A stretch of 64,000 bases of DNA from Gremmenia infestans (Eukaryota; Ascomycota; Leotiomycetes; Helotiales; Hamatocanthoscyphaceae): the NCBI GenBank assembly GCA_032629725.1, contig JAFEVB010000008.1, positions 186,001-250,000 of the forward strand. Reading direction: 5' to 3'. Below, piece by piece: positions 22,030 through 34,615 of the stretch. The notes under the pieces are model-generated. The model had not been told where the DNA came from. It ran no database searches and saw nothing but the letters and a program-made list of their open reading frames with translations. A program made the translations under genes and the position numbers. How positions within the stretch are numbered: position 1 is the stretch's first letter; every line of letters starts with the position of its first letter.

Positions 22030-25000
22030 TTAATCGGAGCTAGCGCGTTTAAACCTCTTTAGGTAAGAGCCGAAATAGCCGTGTTTTAGCTTTAGCTGAA
22101 AGAAGGCGCTAGCAGTGGATCTAGCCGCTTTGGGAAGCTGGATTCGGGAGTGAATTCGAGGGTTGAAAAAGTCGAAATAGTAGCCTTTGCCGCTAGCTAG
22201 AGCGCTAGACCACGCGTGTCGATGCATTTGGTTGATTTTTATACCTATATAGGCATAACTAGTGGTGGCAGCCAGGGCGGTCTGGGTGGTCGGTAGTGAT
22301 TTAGAGCTTGTTTTAGCTAGTCTGTCTGCATCCTTATTGCCATTGATGTCTTGGTAGCTAGGGACCCACTCTATTGCTAGCGTGGATCCATTTTGGGCTA
22401 CTTTAGCTGCTGCTGCGATCGCCCGAATTTGCTGTGATTGGCCGGGATTATCGGAAGGCCGCGCTAGCCTATAAATCGCTGCTTGGTTGTCTATATAGAC
22501 TTTAATATCCCGATTTGGACCTAGTCTAGTTGCATCCTTAAAGGCTAGAGTAATGCCCTCTAGCTCTCCATTATAGACAATTTGGTGTGGGCCTATATTA
22601 CGAGCTAAGCTAGTAAAGCGTCTAGCGCCACTATACCCTGCTAGTCCCACTCCAATACCGGTGGAATCTGGCATTTGTGACCCGTCTATATAGTATAACA
22701 CCCGATTTGGCGATTGCGTCTATAGCTGGAGGCGGTGTGCCGTGGCAGCCTCCGCTTTAGGCAATTTAGCAATATGCGTAGCCCAGGGCGCAGAGCGGTC
22801 CTAGGGGGCAAAATGGAAGTGCTGAATAGGTTCGGTTTTAGAGCTAAGCAGTGGTGCTATAGTGCTAGCAATCCTCTAAAGACCATATTTGGGAGGGGAG
22901 CTAAAAGAGCTAAAATCGCTAGAATCGCTAGAATCGCTAGCATCGCTAGCATCGCTGATTTGTCGATTAACTGGATGGTCTGGACTTAGCTTAGCTAGGC
23001 GGAAAGCGTATTTTCAGGGTGGCTGCATCTAGTCGTATTGCGGGCGGTGAGAGGCTAGCTTCTACCTCCATGGCCTGAATTGGACTAGTGCGAAAAGTCC
23101 CTAGGATTTTGCGTAGTGCTAGGTTTTGGAGATGCTGCAAATGCTCTTTAGTATATGCTTGGCCCCGCCACCAAATTGGTAATGCATAATCCGATACGCT
23201 AGCAATGCATGCTAAATACAGTTATCTGAAAGCGGTGGGGCTAAGACCTTGTTCGCTATTGGCTAGCCTAGACATACGGCCGAATGCGGATTTTGCCAGG
23301 GCGGTACGGATTGTAATATGCTCCTTAAATCGTAATAGGGCATTAATGTGGATACCGAGCCATTTAACTGTCTGTTTTAGAGGGACTATAGTACCGTCTA
23401 GTAGTATAAGTGGCGCTAGCTTAGCGGCTTCACCCGTATGGAAGTGAATAAGCTCTAACTTTTTTGGGTCGAATTGGATTGCATTTTCGCTAGCTAGCTG
23501 AAAAAGCTCTCTAGCTACTAGCTATAGGATTTTAACGTTTTTCCTAGGGCTAGTTGATGCGGTGGAGAGAGTGATATCGTCGATATAAGAGATAAATTTT
23601 ACTGCTAGTGACCTAAATAGGCCTCTTATATAAATAAGGAAGAGGATAGGTGAAATCGGGCTGCCTTATGGTATGCTGGTCTATATAGGCTGGTTTTCGT
23701 CTGATTGGCTGTCAAATAGAAGCTTAAGTGACCGCCCGCTCATAAAAGAGGAGACCCACTTTATTACCGAATCGGGAAGTGCTAGGTCGCTAAGCACCAT
23801 AAGAAGCCTATTCTTAGATACGTGGTCGTATGCGCCTTTCACGTCTAGTAGAAGCGTAGTAGTAATCTTCTTCTTTTGGCGGTTCGAATAGACGTAATCC
23901 GCTAGCATAGCGCCTGCATCTATAGCCGACTTTTTAAGTCGACCACCAATTTGGCTTGGATGCAGCAGATTTGGAGTGGTTTCCGCTAGATAAGCTAGTC
24001 GCTTAGCTAGAATCCTTTCGCTAACCTTTCCTAGGCAGCTAAGAAGTAAAATAGGTCGATATGCGCTAGGCTGCTTATAGTCTAGTTTATTGTTTTTGCG
24101 TAGTATAGCGCAATTCGCTTAGCGCCAGCATTTTAGGTGATAGCCTGTATTAACTAGCGTCTTAAAAAGGAGTGAAATCTGGGAAAGGCATGCTAAGTAT
24201 GCGTAGGTGATAATAGTTTGAGTGATATAGTTGGGGCCAGGACTAGTGGATTTGATTTCACTCGAACAGGCTAGCTTGACTTCCTCTGGAGCTAGTTTAG
24301 GCCACTTCCAGCCGCTAGAAGCAGTGTAACTAGACCAATTTAGGCTAGGCGTTTCTGGTGGTAGAGGGAAAAGCGTCTAGCGGAAGAGGTTGCATTTAGC
24401 AGTAAATGTAGTAGCAAATTCAGTGGTAGAAAGCTTTAAATTTGGCACTAGTTCAGACCGCCTTGGCTTAGTATAAGCTAGGGCTTTAAAAATCGATTTA
24501 GAATCCTCTTTTTCCAAAAACTGGTTCTAGTGGTCCTTTTTAGCTGTTTTAATAGCCTGAAAGTATATATTGCTTGCGCTAGTATAGCGTCTGTGTGACT
24601 GGTCGGAAAAGGCTCTCATAGAGGCTAGCCTAGCGTAATTCATATTTCGGCGGAGTGTTTTAAGTGAATCGTTCCACCACGGCTTAGCATTTGGCGCTAA
24701 CCGGATTTGGGGTATAGACTTGTGTGCGGCGCATAAAATAGCGCTAGTATAACGTTCCGCTATATCGTTAAGTTGGTCCAAAGCTACTTTATAGCTAGTT
24801 TTAGCGTCGATTTGCTCTAAGCTTTTTAAGCTATAGTTACGACTTAAGCTATAGCTTAGCCGATGCAGTGAATCCTGGAGCGGTGAAAGCTGGCATAAAA
24901 GGGTTTCACCAAATTTAGCCCAGTTTGCGCGTTTTATATCGAAACGGGTGGTCTGTGGATCGGCTAAGCCTATTTGGGATCCTTGGATTGTAAAGACTAT

Positions 25001-25684
25001 GCCTAAGTGGTCGGAGCCTATATCCTCTATAATAGCCCAGTCTTAGATGTGATTGGCTATAGAGCGATAGGCTAGCGTAAGGTCGATATTTGTAGGTCTA
25101 GCTATGTGGGGGCGGTGAAAGGTGCTAATACCAGGGGTATTTAGGAGGGCCAAATCGTGGTAGTCGATCCAGTCTGCTAGCGCAATACCCTCTATATCGC
25201 GTGCCTCGTAAAGTGGGTCCTACCAAGGGTTATAGGCATTAAAGTCCCCGTAAAATACCGAATCGAGAGGCGGTATAAGCTGCTATAAGCACCGCGCTAG
25301 CGTACGGGTATCCGAATTAGGTAATTGGTGCTTTTTGTTATAAATATTATAAACCTTAATTGTATGGTCTTGGTCTATAATATCTAGCACTTGGAAGTCG
25401 GAATCGTATGGCGATTCGGAGGCTAGGGCAACCCTAGGGCGGTAAGACCTGGCAATATATGCCATTATGCGTAGTGTGAAGTCTAGGCTAGGCCTATTCG
25501 GGAAGAGTTGAGTGAATAAGGAGTGTGAAATGGATCGTATTTCACCTAAATTAGTGATAATATAAGGCTCTTGAACTAGTATAATATCGATATCTAGCTT
25601 AATTGCCACTTATAGAGCGGATTCTGTATTATGGGCGGCTGAATTTAAATTCACTTGGAGGATTTTAGTGCTAGCGCCTATCAT
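22030..25684 (-). pseudogene. LINE ORF2: endonuclease, reverse transcriptase, RNase H (inactivated)
   Basis: The ATG at 25684 is followed by ILQVNLNSAAHNTESAL. The APE-type endonuclease shows VQEPYI (near 25560), GDFNAYNPW (near 25230; the next Trp is now TAG) and GSDHLGI (near 25010). A linker with KPWWNDSLKTLRR lies near 24680. The reverse transcriptase shows LLLDVKGAYD (near 23840), GSPISPILF (near 23655) and SYIDDITLS (near 23580). RNase H (22701-22030) shows YIDGS, NGELEGI and YIDNQAA, but its later His is Tyr (WVPSYQDINGNKDADRLAK). Endonuclease and reverse transcriptase share one frame; RNase H is shifted by one base, so at least one frameshift lies between 23681 and 22701, besides many nonsense codons. 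Confidence 0.9.
22915..22956. repeat. 9-bp tandem repeat inside LINE ORF2
   Basis: About 4.7 copies of ATCGCTAGM (M = A or C) lie between the reverse transcriptase and RNase H coding parts. The unit is a multiple of three and so would keep frame. It looks like a local slippage expansion in this copy. Confidence 0.85.
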
Positions 25685-25699
25685 AGAGAGGATTTAGCG

Positions 25700-27185
25700 G
25701 CCTTTGATTGGATGCTTTGGTAGACTTCGCATGCAGCTGAGCTAGCCGTATGTGGACCCCCGCAGTTAGCGCATTTTAGGATAAGGTGGGCACAGCTAGT
25801 CTTCGCATTGCATATAGTGCATATGTGCTGTTTCGTCTGATGTGGTTCGCTGCATAGCTGGCACCTAGCCTCTCTATGGCAGTAGTGTGATAAGTGGCTA
25901 TAGCGCTGGCACCTAATACACTAGGCGGTTAGGCGCGTCGTATAGTGTTTTTCACACCGCACTAAAATGCCAGCTATATATAGCCTATTTCGGATAGCAG
26001 CACTAGCCTCTTCAGGCGTAGCAAATGCGATTGCAACAGATCCAGCTGCTTGTTTTACCGCTTTTCAGCTGATAAAATCCAGTATGGGTTGCCTAAAGGG
26101 GTTAGACCCTTATTAAAAGTCCGTATTTCGTCCTTTATAAGGTCCATCCTGTCTAGGCGGTTAAATACGCTAGTAGGGGATCCCGTGGGCCACGATTTTA
26201 TGCCATTCCACATCCTTCTAGGCGGTATAGCCGGGCAGAATGTGGGTCCAGACGTCGCTTTTAGCTAGTAGAAAGTCGGATAAATAGGCTTCTATGGTAG
26301 TAACCACTAGATTTGACTGTATAGACTTGGAAACAGAGAGTATAACTGGGTCTTTTACTCCCTTGCTAGCAAAGGCGGTATTAAAGTCGTTGCGGGCGGT
26401 GAGAGGTTAAAAATCGTCGTTTTAGACCATTAGATCCTTAATTAGGATAAGTCTACGGCTGGTCATCGGCTTCTTAGCGGCTGGTTTAGGCGGTGGGCGT
26501 GGTTTTTTGGCCGAATTAACTAAAATCCAGTCCGAATCAGGACTAGCGCTTTCTGCTGCGGCTGCATATAACCGATTTGGCGGGTGTAAAGGCTCCTTAG
26601 TGGTTTTCGGCTGTATAGCATTTTTCGGCCCGTTTTAGCGGTCCGGACGGCAGTACTAGGCTTTTTTAGGTCGGTTTTCGGGTTTACGATCGATTTAGCG
26701 GTTATTTGCCGGGCGGTGGCCTCTAGCTTTTAGCTAGCGGATTCCATATGCGTGATCTCATTGGCTAAAATGGCAGAAACCTTTTTAATAGAGCCTTTTT
26801 CAAGATATTCGCGGAAAATCTCGATTAAATCGAGGATTTGGTCTTGTTTTAGGCGGTCTGGTTTGGCAGCTGCAGCTTCGACTAGAAGGTCACGTGCCTT
26901 AGCTATAGCCTTATTTAAGGGTGAATCAAGAGTAAATCGGAGGTTTTTGGCCGGATTTAGAAGCGGTATAGCTGGTCTACGCTTTATATTCGGGGTAAAT
27001 AGGTTGGATATATTAAATTGGCTGGATTGGGCAGTTGGGAAGCGGTGTGGGCTAGTAATATGCGGCTCTGCGGATAACACGTATGCAGCTGCAGGCGCAG
27101 ATGCAGCTTTTAGCCAGGCTGCATCCCACTCTACAGGCGCTGCTAGGTCGTCGGTGCTATAAGAGGCATTATTGCTAGCGCCCAT
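25700..27185 (-). pseudogene. LINE ORF1: gag-like protein with CCHC zinc knuckles (inactivated)
   Basis: ATG at 27185 (MGASNNASYSTDDLAAP). The first 150 codons are open, with an Ala-rich N-terminus and a helical charged segment (DRLKQDQILDLIEIFREYLEK). Near 25,960-25,720 in the same strand are knuckles: CIRCQRYSHLSHYC fits C-x2-C-x4-H-x4-C, followed by CQLCSEPH and CANCGGPH. These bind the element RNA in Tad1/I-like LINEs. Stop codons interrupt the middle. The downstream boundary with ORF2 is approximate. Confidence 0.8.
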
Positions 27186-27449
27186 CACTATATCATCCTT
27201 TTCTGCCGCTGCATGCCGGTGGCGGGGAAGTTGTGGTGGTGAGGAGGGTGGTGGTTAGGCGGCCACGGGGGTTAAAAACCCTTCGGATGCACCGCTTTTC
27301 ACTCATTTTCCGTCCGATTGCTACGAAAGCGGTATCAGATGAAAGCTGAGATCGAGGCGGTCAGAATGCTGGCGCGATCGGGCGATTTGGTTGGGTGGTT
27401 CAAAAGTTATAGGTGAATTCGTGAAAATCGGAAAAGTTTACTTAAATAG

Positions 27450-29490
27450 AATTAACTTTCTACTTAAAATCGCTTTATATCTTAATTAGCTCTAGCTTTA
27501 TATTATCTTCTAGCTATCTATACTATAGCTTTAGTAAAAAGATATAAAATATATTATAGATTTTATAAGTTTTAAGTAGCTTAAGCTAATATGCTTAGCT
27601 ATAGTCTTTTATAATTCTTACTACTTTAAAAAAGACCTAAGAATTAATCTAAAAGCTTTCTACTAAAGTATAACTATTATAGATTTTTAATTAATAAAAT
27701 AACTTTATTATTTATATTAAACTAAATTACTTTATATTTTATATTATAGAACCTTTTTTATATATTAGTAGCTTTCTAAAAAGTAGTTAAGAGCTTCTTT
27801 TATTCTAAGTATATAAGCTTTACTTTTTTTTCTACTATAGATACTTTTTTATCTAGAATATAATTCTTAATATTAGAGCTAAGTTTTAGATAAAAACTAT
27901 AAAAAAGATAAAATAAAATATATCTAGTAGTAGTATAAATTAAGTTATTATATATAAATTTAGTAAAAGCTAGCTTTAAGTACTAGTTATTTTATTAGTA
28001 GTTATAATAAATATATAAATAAAATTCTACTATCTAGTTTTATCTTTTTATTTAACTATTAGTCTATAGATAGAAAATAGTAGTTAGATAGTATTAGGTT
28101 TATAAATACTATATAAATATTTCTTAGAATTTACTTATAAAGATAGTATCTTTATTACTACTTATTTTCTTAAAAGTACTAAAATTCTTATAGATTATAT
28201 CTATAAATATATTTATAAGTTCTAGAGATATAATTATCTTTTTTATAAAAATATATTATACTATCTTTATTATTCTATTAATTACTACTAGAAAAGTATA
28301 ATATATCTAGCTATATCTTTTATATAATAGCAAATCTATAATAAAGTCTATAGTAATTTCTTTTTATAGCTTATTAGAAATAGAAATTAAAGCTAACTTA
28401 CTATATAGTTAATACCTTTTTATTTTTTCTTTTTAATAGATTCTATATATCTAAATATAGTTCTTAATATCTTTTTAAAAGCTTTACTAAAAGTACTTTT
28501 TTATATTAGTTCTAGTATCTATTATATACTAAAGTAGCTTATAATATTATTATTATAATAGAGATATAGAATTTTATATTTAATTAACTTCTTTTTTAAT
28601 ATATAGATAGCTTCTTAAAACCTTAAGAAGCTATTTATATCTACTTTCTAATATCTTTTAGACCTAGCTTAAATAGATACTATAATTAATTTATATTCTT
28701 TATTAATTATAAAGCTATTAAGACTTTATAACTATAAATATATTTCTAAAATTAATAGTAATATAGATCTATTTACTATTTTAGATAATACTAATATAAT
28801 AGCTATCTTTTATAATATATACTATTTATAACTAGCTATACTAGCAACTAGCTTATTATTTCTAAAATTTGCTTCTTTATAAAATAGCTCTAGCTTATAA
28901 CTAGTATAAAGGTATCTTATTTCTATTTTAGCTTATATATAGAACTTTTTTATTAAACTAGTAACTTTTATTTTTATTTCTAAAATAGAAAATAGAACTA
29001 TTTTATTCTAACTTTAGTTACTATTTTTTTCTATTAAGTTTAGCCTTTATAAAGATCTATCTATAGAATTAGATAGTTTAGTTTAGTATTTAATACTAAA
29101 ATTAAATTAAGCTAAGCTTTCTATCTAGTATACTTAGTATCTATTTAAAATCCTTTTTATTATAAAGTATTTTAAATTATTATAATTAGTATATATTATA
29201 ATTATTTTAAATATATCTTAAAAATACTAGCTTTATTATTTAAAGATAAATACTATAGCTATTAGCTCTTAATTATAGATCTTATACTTTTTTTTAATAA
29301 AAAATAGCTTTTTTAAAAAGAATATAATAGAATACTATCTTTTTTTAAATAGCTAAAATAGAATATCTCTAAGAGCATATAAGAAAATATTTATCTTAAC
29401 TTTAATTTATAATACTAGATTAAGATACTATTATAAAAGCGCTTTTTTAAAGTATATCTATAGTATAGAGAAAATAAAATCCTTTAAAAT
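27450..29490 (-). mobile_element. Hypermutated Gypsy fragment G4: RNase H to integrase and C-terminal pol
   Basis: This is very AT-rich with no open frame, but translation of the minus strand through the stops still shows pol order. An RNase H trace (YKIYN-ELIAIV) lies near 29290-29255. The integrase shows SSNKDTIFISKF near 28170 (from a S-DRD-x-FTSKF motif), then TNS-IKR-N near 28065 (TDGQTER in intact elements). The C-terminal part (KKYYDAKHKP-type remnant) lies near 27700. It is truncated by the LINE at 27446 and by the LINE 5' fragment at 29495. Nearly every C is followed by T. The family name is by resemblance only. Confidence 0.7.
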
Positions 29491-29494
29491 ATAC

Positions 29495-30120
29495 TTTTTT
29501 CCGATTTTTACAAATTTATCTATAACTTTTAAACTATTTAACTAAATCGTCTAATTATACTAGTATTCTAACTATCTTAATCTTAACTTTTATCTAATAC
29601 TACTTTTAAAGTAATTAGATAGAAAATAAATAAAAGTAGTATATCTAAAAGGTTTTTAACTTTTATAACTTTTCTACTACTAGTATATAATAGTAGAAAA
29701 TAATAATATAGTAATAAACGCTAGTAATAATATCTCTTATAGTACTAATAATCTAGTAGCATCTATAAAGTAGAATAGAGTCTAGCTAAAAGCTATATTT
29801 ATACTTATAGCTATATATATATTATTTATAAAGCTATATATTACTAGCTTATACTACTTTCTTACTATCTAATCTAGCTAATTTAATATATCTAACTAAT
29901 TTACCTTTAATATAAAGTATAGACTAGCTATACTATTTCTAAATCTAGCTAAAAACCTTTAATTTACTTTTAATTTACTTTTAAATAAAACTATAGCTAA
30001 GATATATAACCTTTTAGTTAAAGCTGCAGCTATTAAATTAAACTGTTTAAAATAAGATTAAATTCTTAATTTAATTAAGATTTTCTATATATATCTTAAA
30101 AAAGACTTTATTAAAAAGTA
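29495..30120 (+). mobile_element. Hypermutated 5' fragment of the same LINE (5' UTR and start of ORF1)
   Basis: This can be aligned base for base with the reverse complement of 27446-26800. CACGAATTCACC in the LINE reads TACAAATTTATC here, and the homopolymer and spacing pattern of the 5' UTR and first 130 codons of ORF1 is kept. Differences are almost all C-to-T or G-to-A. The match ends near AAAAAGT at about 30120. Confidence 0.9.
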
Positions 30121-30519
30121 TTAGTATTATAGGTATTAATATATAATCACTTCTGCTATACTATATAGTAGACTTGATTCTAGTATTCTAGTTGATAATA
30201 TATACTATTTATAGTAGTATTATAGATATGAAAAGGTAATGCCTTTTTACTAACTAAGCTACGTAAGTTTATATAACTAAAAAGGTTAGGATTTTAAACT
30301 ATTATTCTAATATAGATAGTTCTCTCTTTATAGCTAAATTGCTTTCTACTAATAATATTATACTATTACTACTATAATTTATAATTTTCCTAATCTAGTA
30401 TTACTACTATAATATAGATTCTACTTCTTAAAATACATATATTAATATTAATATATAATATGAAATAAATATATATATTAATATAGTTTATTAATACGGT
30501 TTATTAATATGGCTAAAAT
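30121..30519. other. AT-rich repeat debris, unassigned
   Basis: No match to the LINE and no readable pol motif. It ends in a TTAATATG-rich tract just before the next LINE fragment. Nothing functional is seen. Confidence 0.4.
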
Positions 30520-31151
30520 GATCGATGCATATGCAACACCAATCAACCAGAATCGCCACAGCATCTTATACTAGCATGCAGTAAATACAAGGCGGAACGA
30601 GATATACTACGGCAGAACGTCCCGTTTAGGCTTAGTATGTAGAGCCTATTTGAGACGAAAATCGGACGATAGCATTTGCTAGTCTTTTTATATAAAACCG
30701 GTATTAGCACCCGTAAATGGCGGCTGGAACGGGCAGAATTCGTCGATGACTAAGCATTTATTACTATATATAACTTAGAAGCTATTCTGCCCACATCCAC
30801 CGCCGAAAACCATCAATTTTAGCTAACTTTAGCTAAGAAGTCGAAAGAGCGTATTTGCAGCTTAAGGCTAAGCTATGCTAGCTGACCGCCTTTATATTCT
30901 GCCACTTCGACCACTTTACGACCACCTTTTATTTGTTTATATAACTACTTTTAGGGCCCTAGGGGGATTTTGCTATGGCGTTTATTATTTTATGGACCTA
31001 GTCCGCATTAGGCTTAGTGCCTCAGATTCCAACCGGAAGCATATTAACCTATCTTTTATATTTACCACTCGACCGCGCTAGCACTAGGCTAGCGCCGTCC
31101 TATATAGTCTTAGACTTACATAGGACGTAAATGGAATAATAATAATAATAA
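30520..31151 (+). mobile_element. 5'-truncated LINE copy, 3' UTR only, lightly mutated
   Basis: It matches the reverse complement of 22030-21420 closely, including CGGACGATAGCATTTGCTAG and GGACGTAAATGGAATAA, and ends in an AATAAT-type tail at 31130-31151. The orientation is opposite to the long LINE. The 5' truncation is typical of incomplete LINE reverse transcription. It is much less mutated than the sequence on either side. Confidence 0.9.
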
Positions 31152-34087
31152 ATCTATAACCTAAAAAAAGTAATAATAGTATTAATCTAAAATAAAATTA
31201 TATTAAGAGTATATTATAAAATAAAACTAGTAATAGTATAATAGATATAGAAAATAAATAAAAGAAATCTATATTATAATAATAATCTATAAAATAAGAT
31301 AATAGAAGTATATAAAATAAAAGATATATAATTAGAAATAAAATCCTCTTTTTTTCTCTATTTCTTTTTTCTTAGAATTAATAAATAAAAATAAAAATAA
31401 GCTATTTTTTAATATAATCTATTTTAGTTATTTAAGTTTTCTAGTAATATAATTATATATTTATCTTTTTATTTTTATAAAAGTAATAGTAGTATAATAG
31501 TAAAATTTATATAGTTTTAATAAGTTACTTTTTAAGTAGTTCTATTTAAATAAGATAATATCTTATTCTTAACTTTATTACCTTTTTATAAGTTACTTTC
31601 TTTAAATAATATTATCTTTAAGCTTTTTAATTAGCTTTCTATATTAACTAGAATAAAGATATCTAGGTTATATATAAACTTCTTTAACTAATTTTCTATA
31701 AATATTCTTTTTAACTTTATTCTATTAAATTTCTCTAGGATATATATATCTTTAAAAGTATCTATATATTATACTCTATATAGTTCTATCTATTTAAAAC
31801 TTAATTTTATATCTACTAATATATTAATTAAATACTTTATATAATAAACTAAGACTATATTTTCTTATTAAATAGTTATATTATAAACTTATTTTAAACT
31901 ATTAAAGGTTTCTTTCTTAGCTTTTTATATTCTTCTTTTATATAATACTATTTTCTTAAGGTTTTTATTTTTAAGTTCTAGTTATTAAGCTTAAGTTACT
32001 AGAAGTTTAGCTTAAGAAGTTATTTTTTACTAGTTTAAAAGCCTTTATATAAAGTATCTAGTCTCTACTAATAATACTATCTCTTTTCTATAAATAATTA
32101 AAAAAGGTATAATTTTTATTAGCTAATAAATTAATATTTTTTCTACTAAAAGAGCTATTAGCAAGTTTCTTTTTTAGTTTTTTCTACTTTTTTCTATATA
32201 TAAAAGCGCTTTTAGAATAGACTAGTATCTTTATTTAATTATCTCTTAGGCTTTTAAATTATAGGCTAATATTTATATCTATTAAATTCTATACTTTTTT
32301 ATAAATTCTAATATAACTAATTAGTTTTCTAATCTATTATTAATAGTTAATTTTCTAAAAACTCTATACTAATATATAATTTCCTTTTATATAAACTTTA
32401 TAATTTCTTTTATACTATTTTTTTTTAGTGCTTATCTTTTTACCTATTCTAATAAATTATCTTAAGCTAATATTAGATATCTTTTTTCTTTTTCTATTAG
32501 TATATATATAATATCTAGTTCTATTTTTAATTATATTATTAATATCTATATTAGATAAAATGCTTTTTTTTAGTTTTTACTATCTTATTTTTAATATAAA
32601 ATATATTTCTTTATAAAATCTTTATACTTAATATAATACTTATTCTAAAAAAAGATATTTGCTACTTTCTAATATATGCTTTCTTTTTCTTTATAGCTAA
32701 GTTTAGTATAATATACTTATATAATATCTTTTTAGTCTTTTAAATTATCTATAATAAAATATATTAGTATATTTTTACTTTTTTTTAAATAAAGTTTATT
32801 TTCTATAATAAAGTACTAAAGCGCTTTATTTCTAAATTAAAGAAACTTTTTATTTATAAGATTTTCTAGTTTTTAAACTAAAAGAAAGAAATTAGCTATC
32901 TGCTATAATATTTCTAAATATCTATTATATAATATTAAAGTAAACTAAGATATTTTATTTAAGTCTTTTTATCTTAAAACTTATATTAATAGAACTTTTA
33001 TAAAATTAAGCTCTAGTATAATAAATTTATTAATATTCTATTTATAGATCTTATTAATATTATTAAATGCTATCTATCTCTATTATAATAGTTTATTTAT
33101 TATAGTATTTTTTTTTCTAAGAATATACTATATTTTAAAGTTAAATAAATATATCTAAGCTATCTAGTAAATAAGAAATATACTAGAAAAGTCTATTATA
33201 GCTTAGTTAAGTTAAGCTACTAGAACTATAATATTTATTTTAAGAATAAAAAATACTTCTATTAGATATAACTATATTTTCTTAAGAGCTTTAAGCGCTT
33301 TATAATATTCTTTCTTTATTATATTATAGTTTTTTTCTACTTTATTCTAAAGATTACTTTTATATTAAATAAAGTATCTTTTTTTTATATTATTTAATTA
33401 TTATAAAATTGCTTTTTATCTATCTAAGCTTATATCTACTATAAGAATTATTAATCTAGTATTTTTATTATATTTAAGTTTCTTAAAAGCTAGAGCTATA
33501 ATTAATACTTTTTTTAAATCTACTATTACTACTTTCTAATTATTTTTCTAATAGAATTTAACTTTAGTTTTTATTAACTTATAGATTAGTTTAGCTTATT
33601 ATAAAAAGTTTTTAATCTATATATAATAAAAGATATAGATCTTTAAAAATCTATAAGCTTTTTTTATATTATTATATAAAAGCTATTCTATTATTTTAAT
33701 AACTTTAGCTATATTTAAATATCTTTTATCTATATTTATAATAAATCCTACTAGTTAAAAACCTAATATATAGAAATTAGATTTAGGTCTAATTATTGCT
33801 TCTATTTATTTAATCTATTCTAATACTTTATTAAGATTCTATATATATTCTAATATAAATTTTTAGATATCTAATAAAACTTTTTTATAGTTATAAAAGA
33901 TTTTTAGTCTTTTAATTTTAATATTATCTAGATATAATCTTATAATATTAGAAATAATATTAAATAGTATTTTTTAAACTACTTATATAAATTATATTAC
34001 TAAGTTAGTATCTTTTATTAGTAAGCGTATATATTAAACTAAACTAATAAATATTTAAAATGCTATTATATTTCTACTTTTAAGATC
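31152..34087 (-). mobile_element. Old Gypsy G0, 3' part (end of reverse transcriptase to integrase), hypermutated
   Basis: Through the nonsense codons the minus strand near 34085-33700 reads DLKSRNIIAF, LYLDNIKIK, ILEYI-NLNKVLE-IK and RPKSNFYI. That is the reverse transcriptase tail of a fungal Gypsy with the RIKEAG-x-IGPKSQF signature, followed by the connection domain. The rest to 31152 is too degraded to read reliably, but its position and length fit RNase H and integrase. It continues at 40543 beyond the G1 insertion. Confidence 0.75.
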
Positions 34088-34092
34088 TAATA
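34088..34092. repeat. Target-site duplication of G1, copy 1 (taata)
   Basis: The 5 bp immediately before the left LTR are identical to 40538-40542 after the right LTR. Confidence 0.85.
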
Positions 34093-34525
34093 TATAACGA
34101 TCGCCTAGCTTATATAGCGCTAGAGTAAGTCTTATAACTTAAGTAGGTCCCTGGACCTAGGTTATTATTAGGTTAATATTAGTATCTATCGATAAATTAC
34201 TAGTTACTATACTTAGAAGTATAGCTTATTATAAAGTATAAGATAATAAGCGTATATTAAGAAATACTATTTAAGTTAAGTACAAAGCTCCTATCTAATA
34301 GGTAATAACCTAGCCTTATATAGAACCTTTATACCTTTAGATCCTAATAGATCCTAATAGGCCGTAAGGATCCCTACGGTTCTTCTTAGTTTATTATATA
34401 ACTAATATACTTAAAGAAGCATCTTTTGCTTATATAAGAAAAACCTGTTCCTACTAAGGGTTCTCTTATATCTAGAGCTAGATATTAAGCCTAAGATCTC
34501 TTAATTATATATTATATTTATAATA
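34093..34525 (-). repeat. G1 3' LTR
   Basis: It matches 40106-40537 along its whole length, with transitions only in the parts I compared. Ends derive from TGTTACGA...TCGTTACA; TG and CA are now partly TA through C-to-T change. Confidence 0.9.
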
Positions 34526-34615
34526 CTATTCCCCTTTTGGTTAGCATAGCCTCTACGCTTAAGTATAATATAGAAAAACATCTTTCTTATAGTATAGCCT
34601 TCCTTTTTTCTTACT

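Larger units (their letters stand above)
21403..27446 (-). mobile_element. Tad1-like LINE (non-LTR retrotransposon), nearly full length, RIP-inactivated
   Basis: Read on the minus strand it has a GC-rich 5' UTR (about 27446-27186), a gag-like ORF1, an ORF2 with endonuclease, reverse transcriptase and RNase H, and a 3' UTR (22029-21422). It ends in a short tandem AATA tail at 21403-21421. Stops are mostly TAG/TAA in place of CAG, CAA or TGG, the product of C-to-T and G-to-A change. The 5' limit is set by comparison with the second copy at 29495. The 3' end abuts the APH gene. Two other partial copies lie at 29495-30120 and 30520-31151. Confidence 0.9.

Noticed and set aside
30190..30290. A tRNA-like pattern on the minus strand (TAGCTTAGTTAG resembling an A box)
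   Set aside because: No closing acceptor stem, no intact B box and heavy mutation. At best it is a SINE or tRNA-derived remnant and cannot be supported.
31152..34087. Possible LTR of G0 at its 3' end near 31152
   Set aside because: The sequence is so saturated with mutation that no repeat pair could be matched on inspection.
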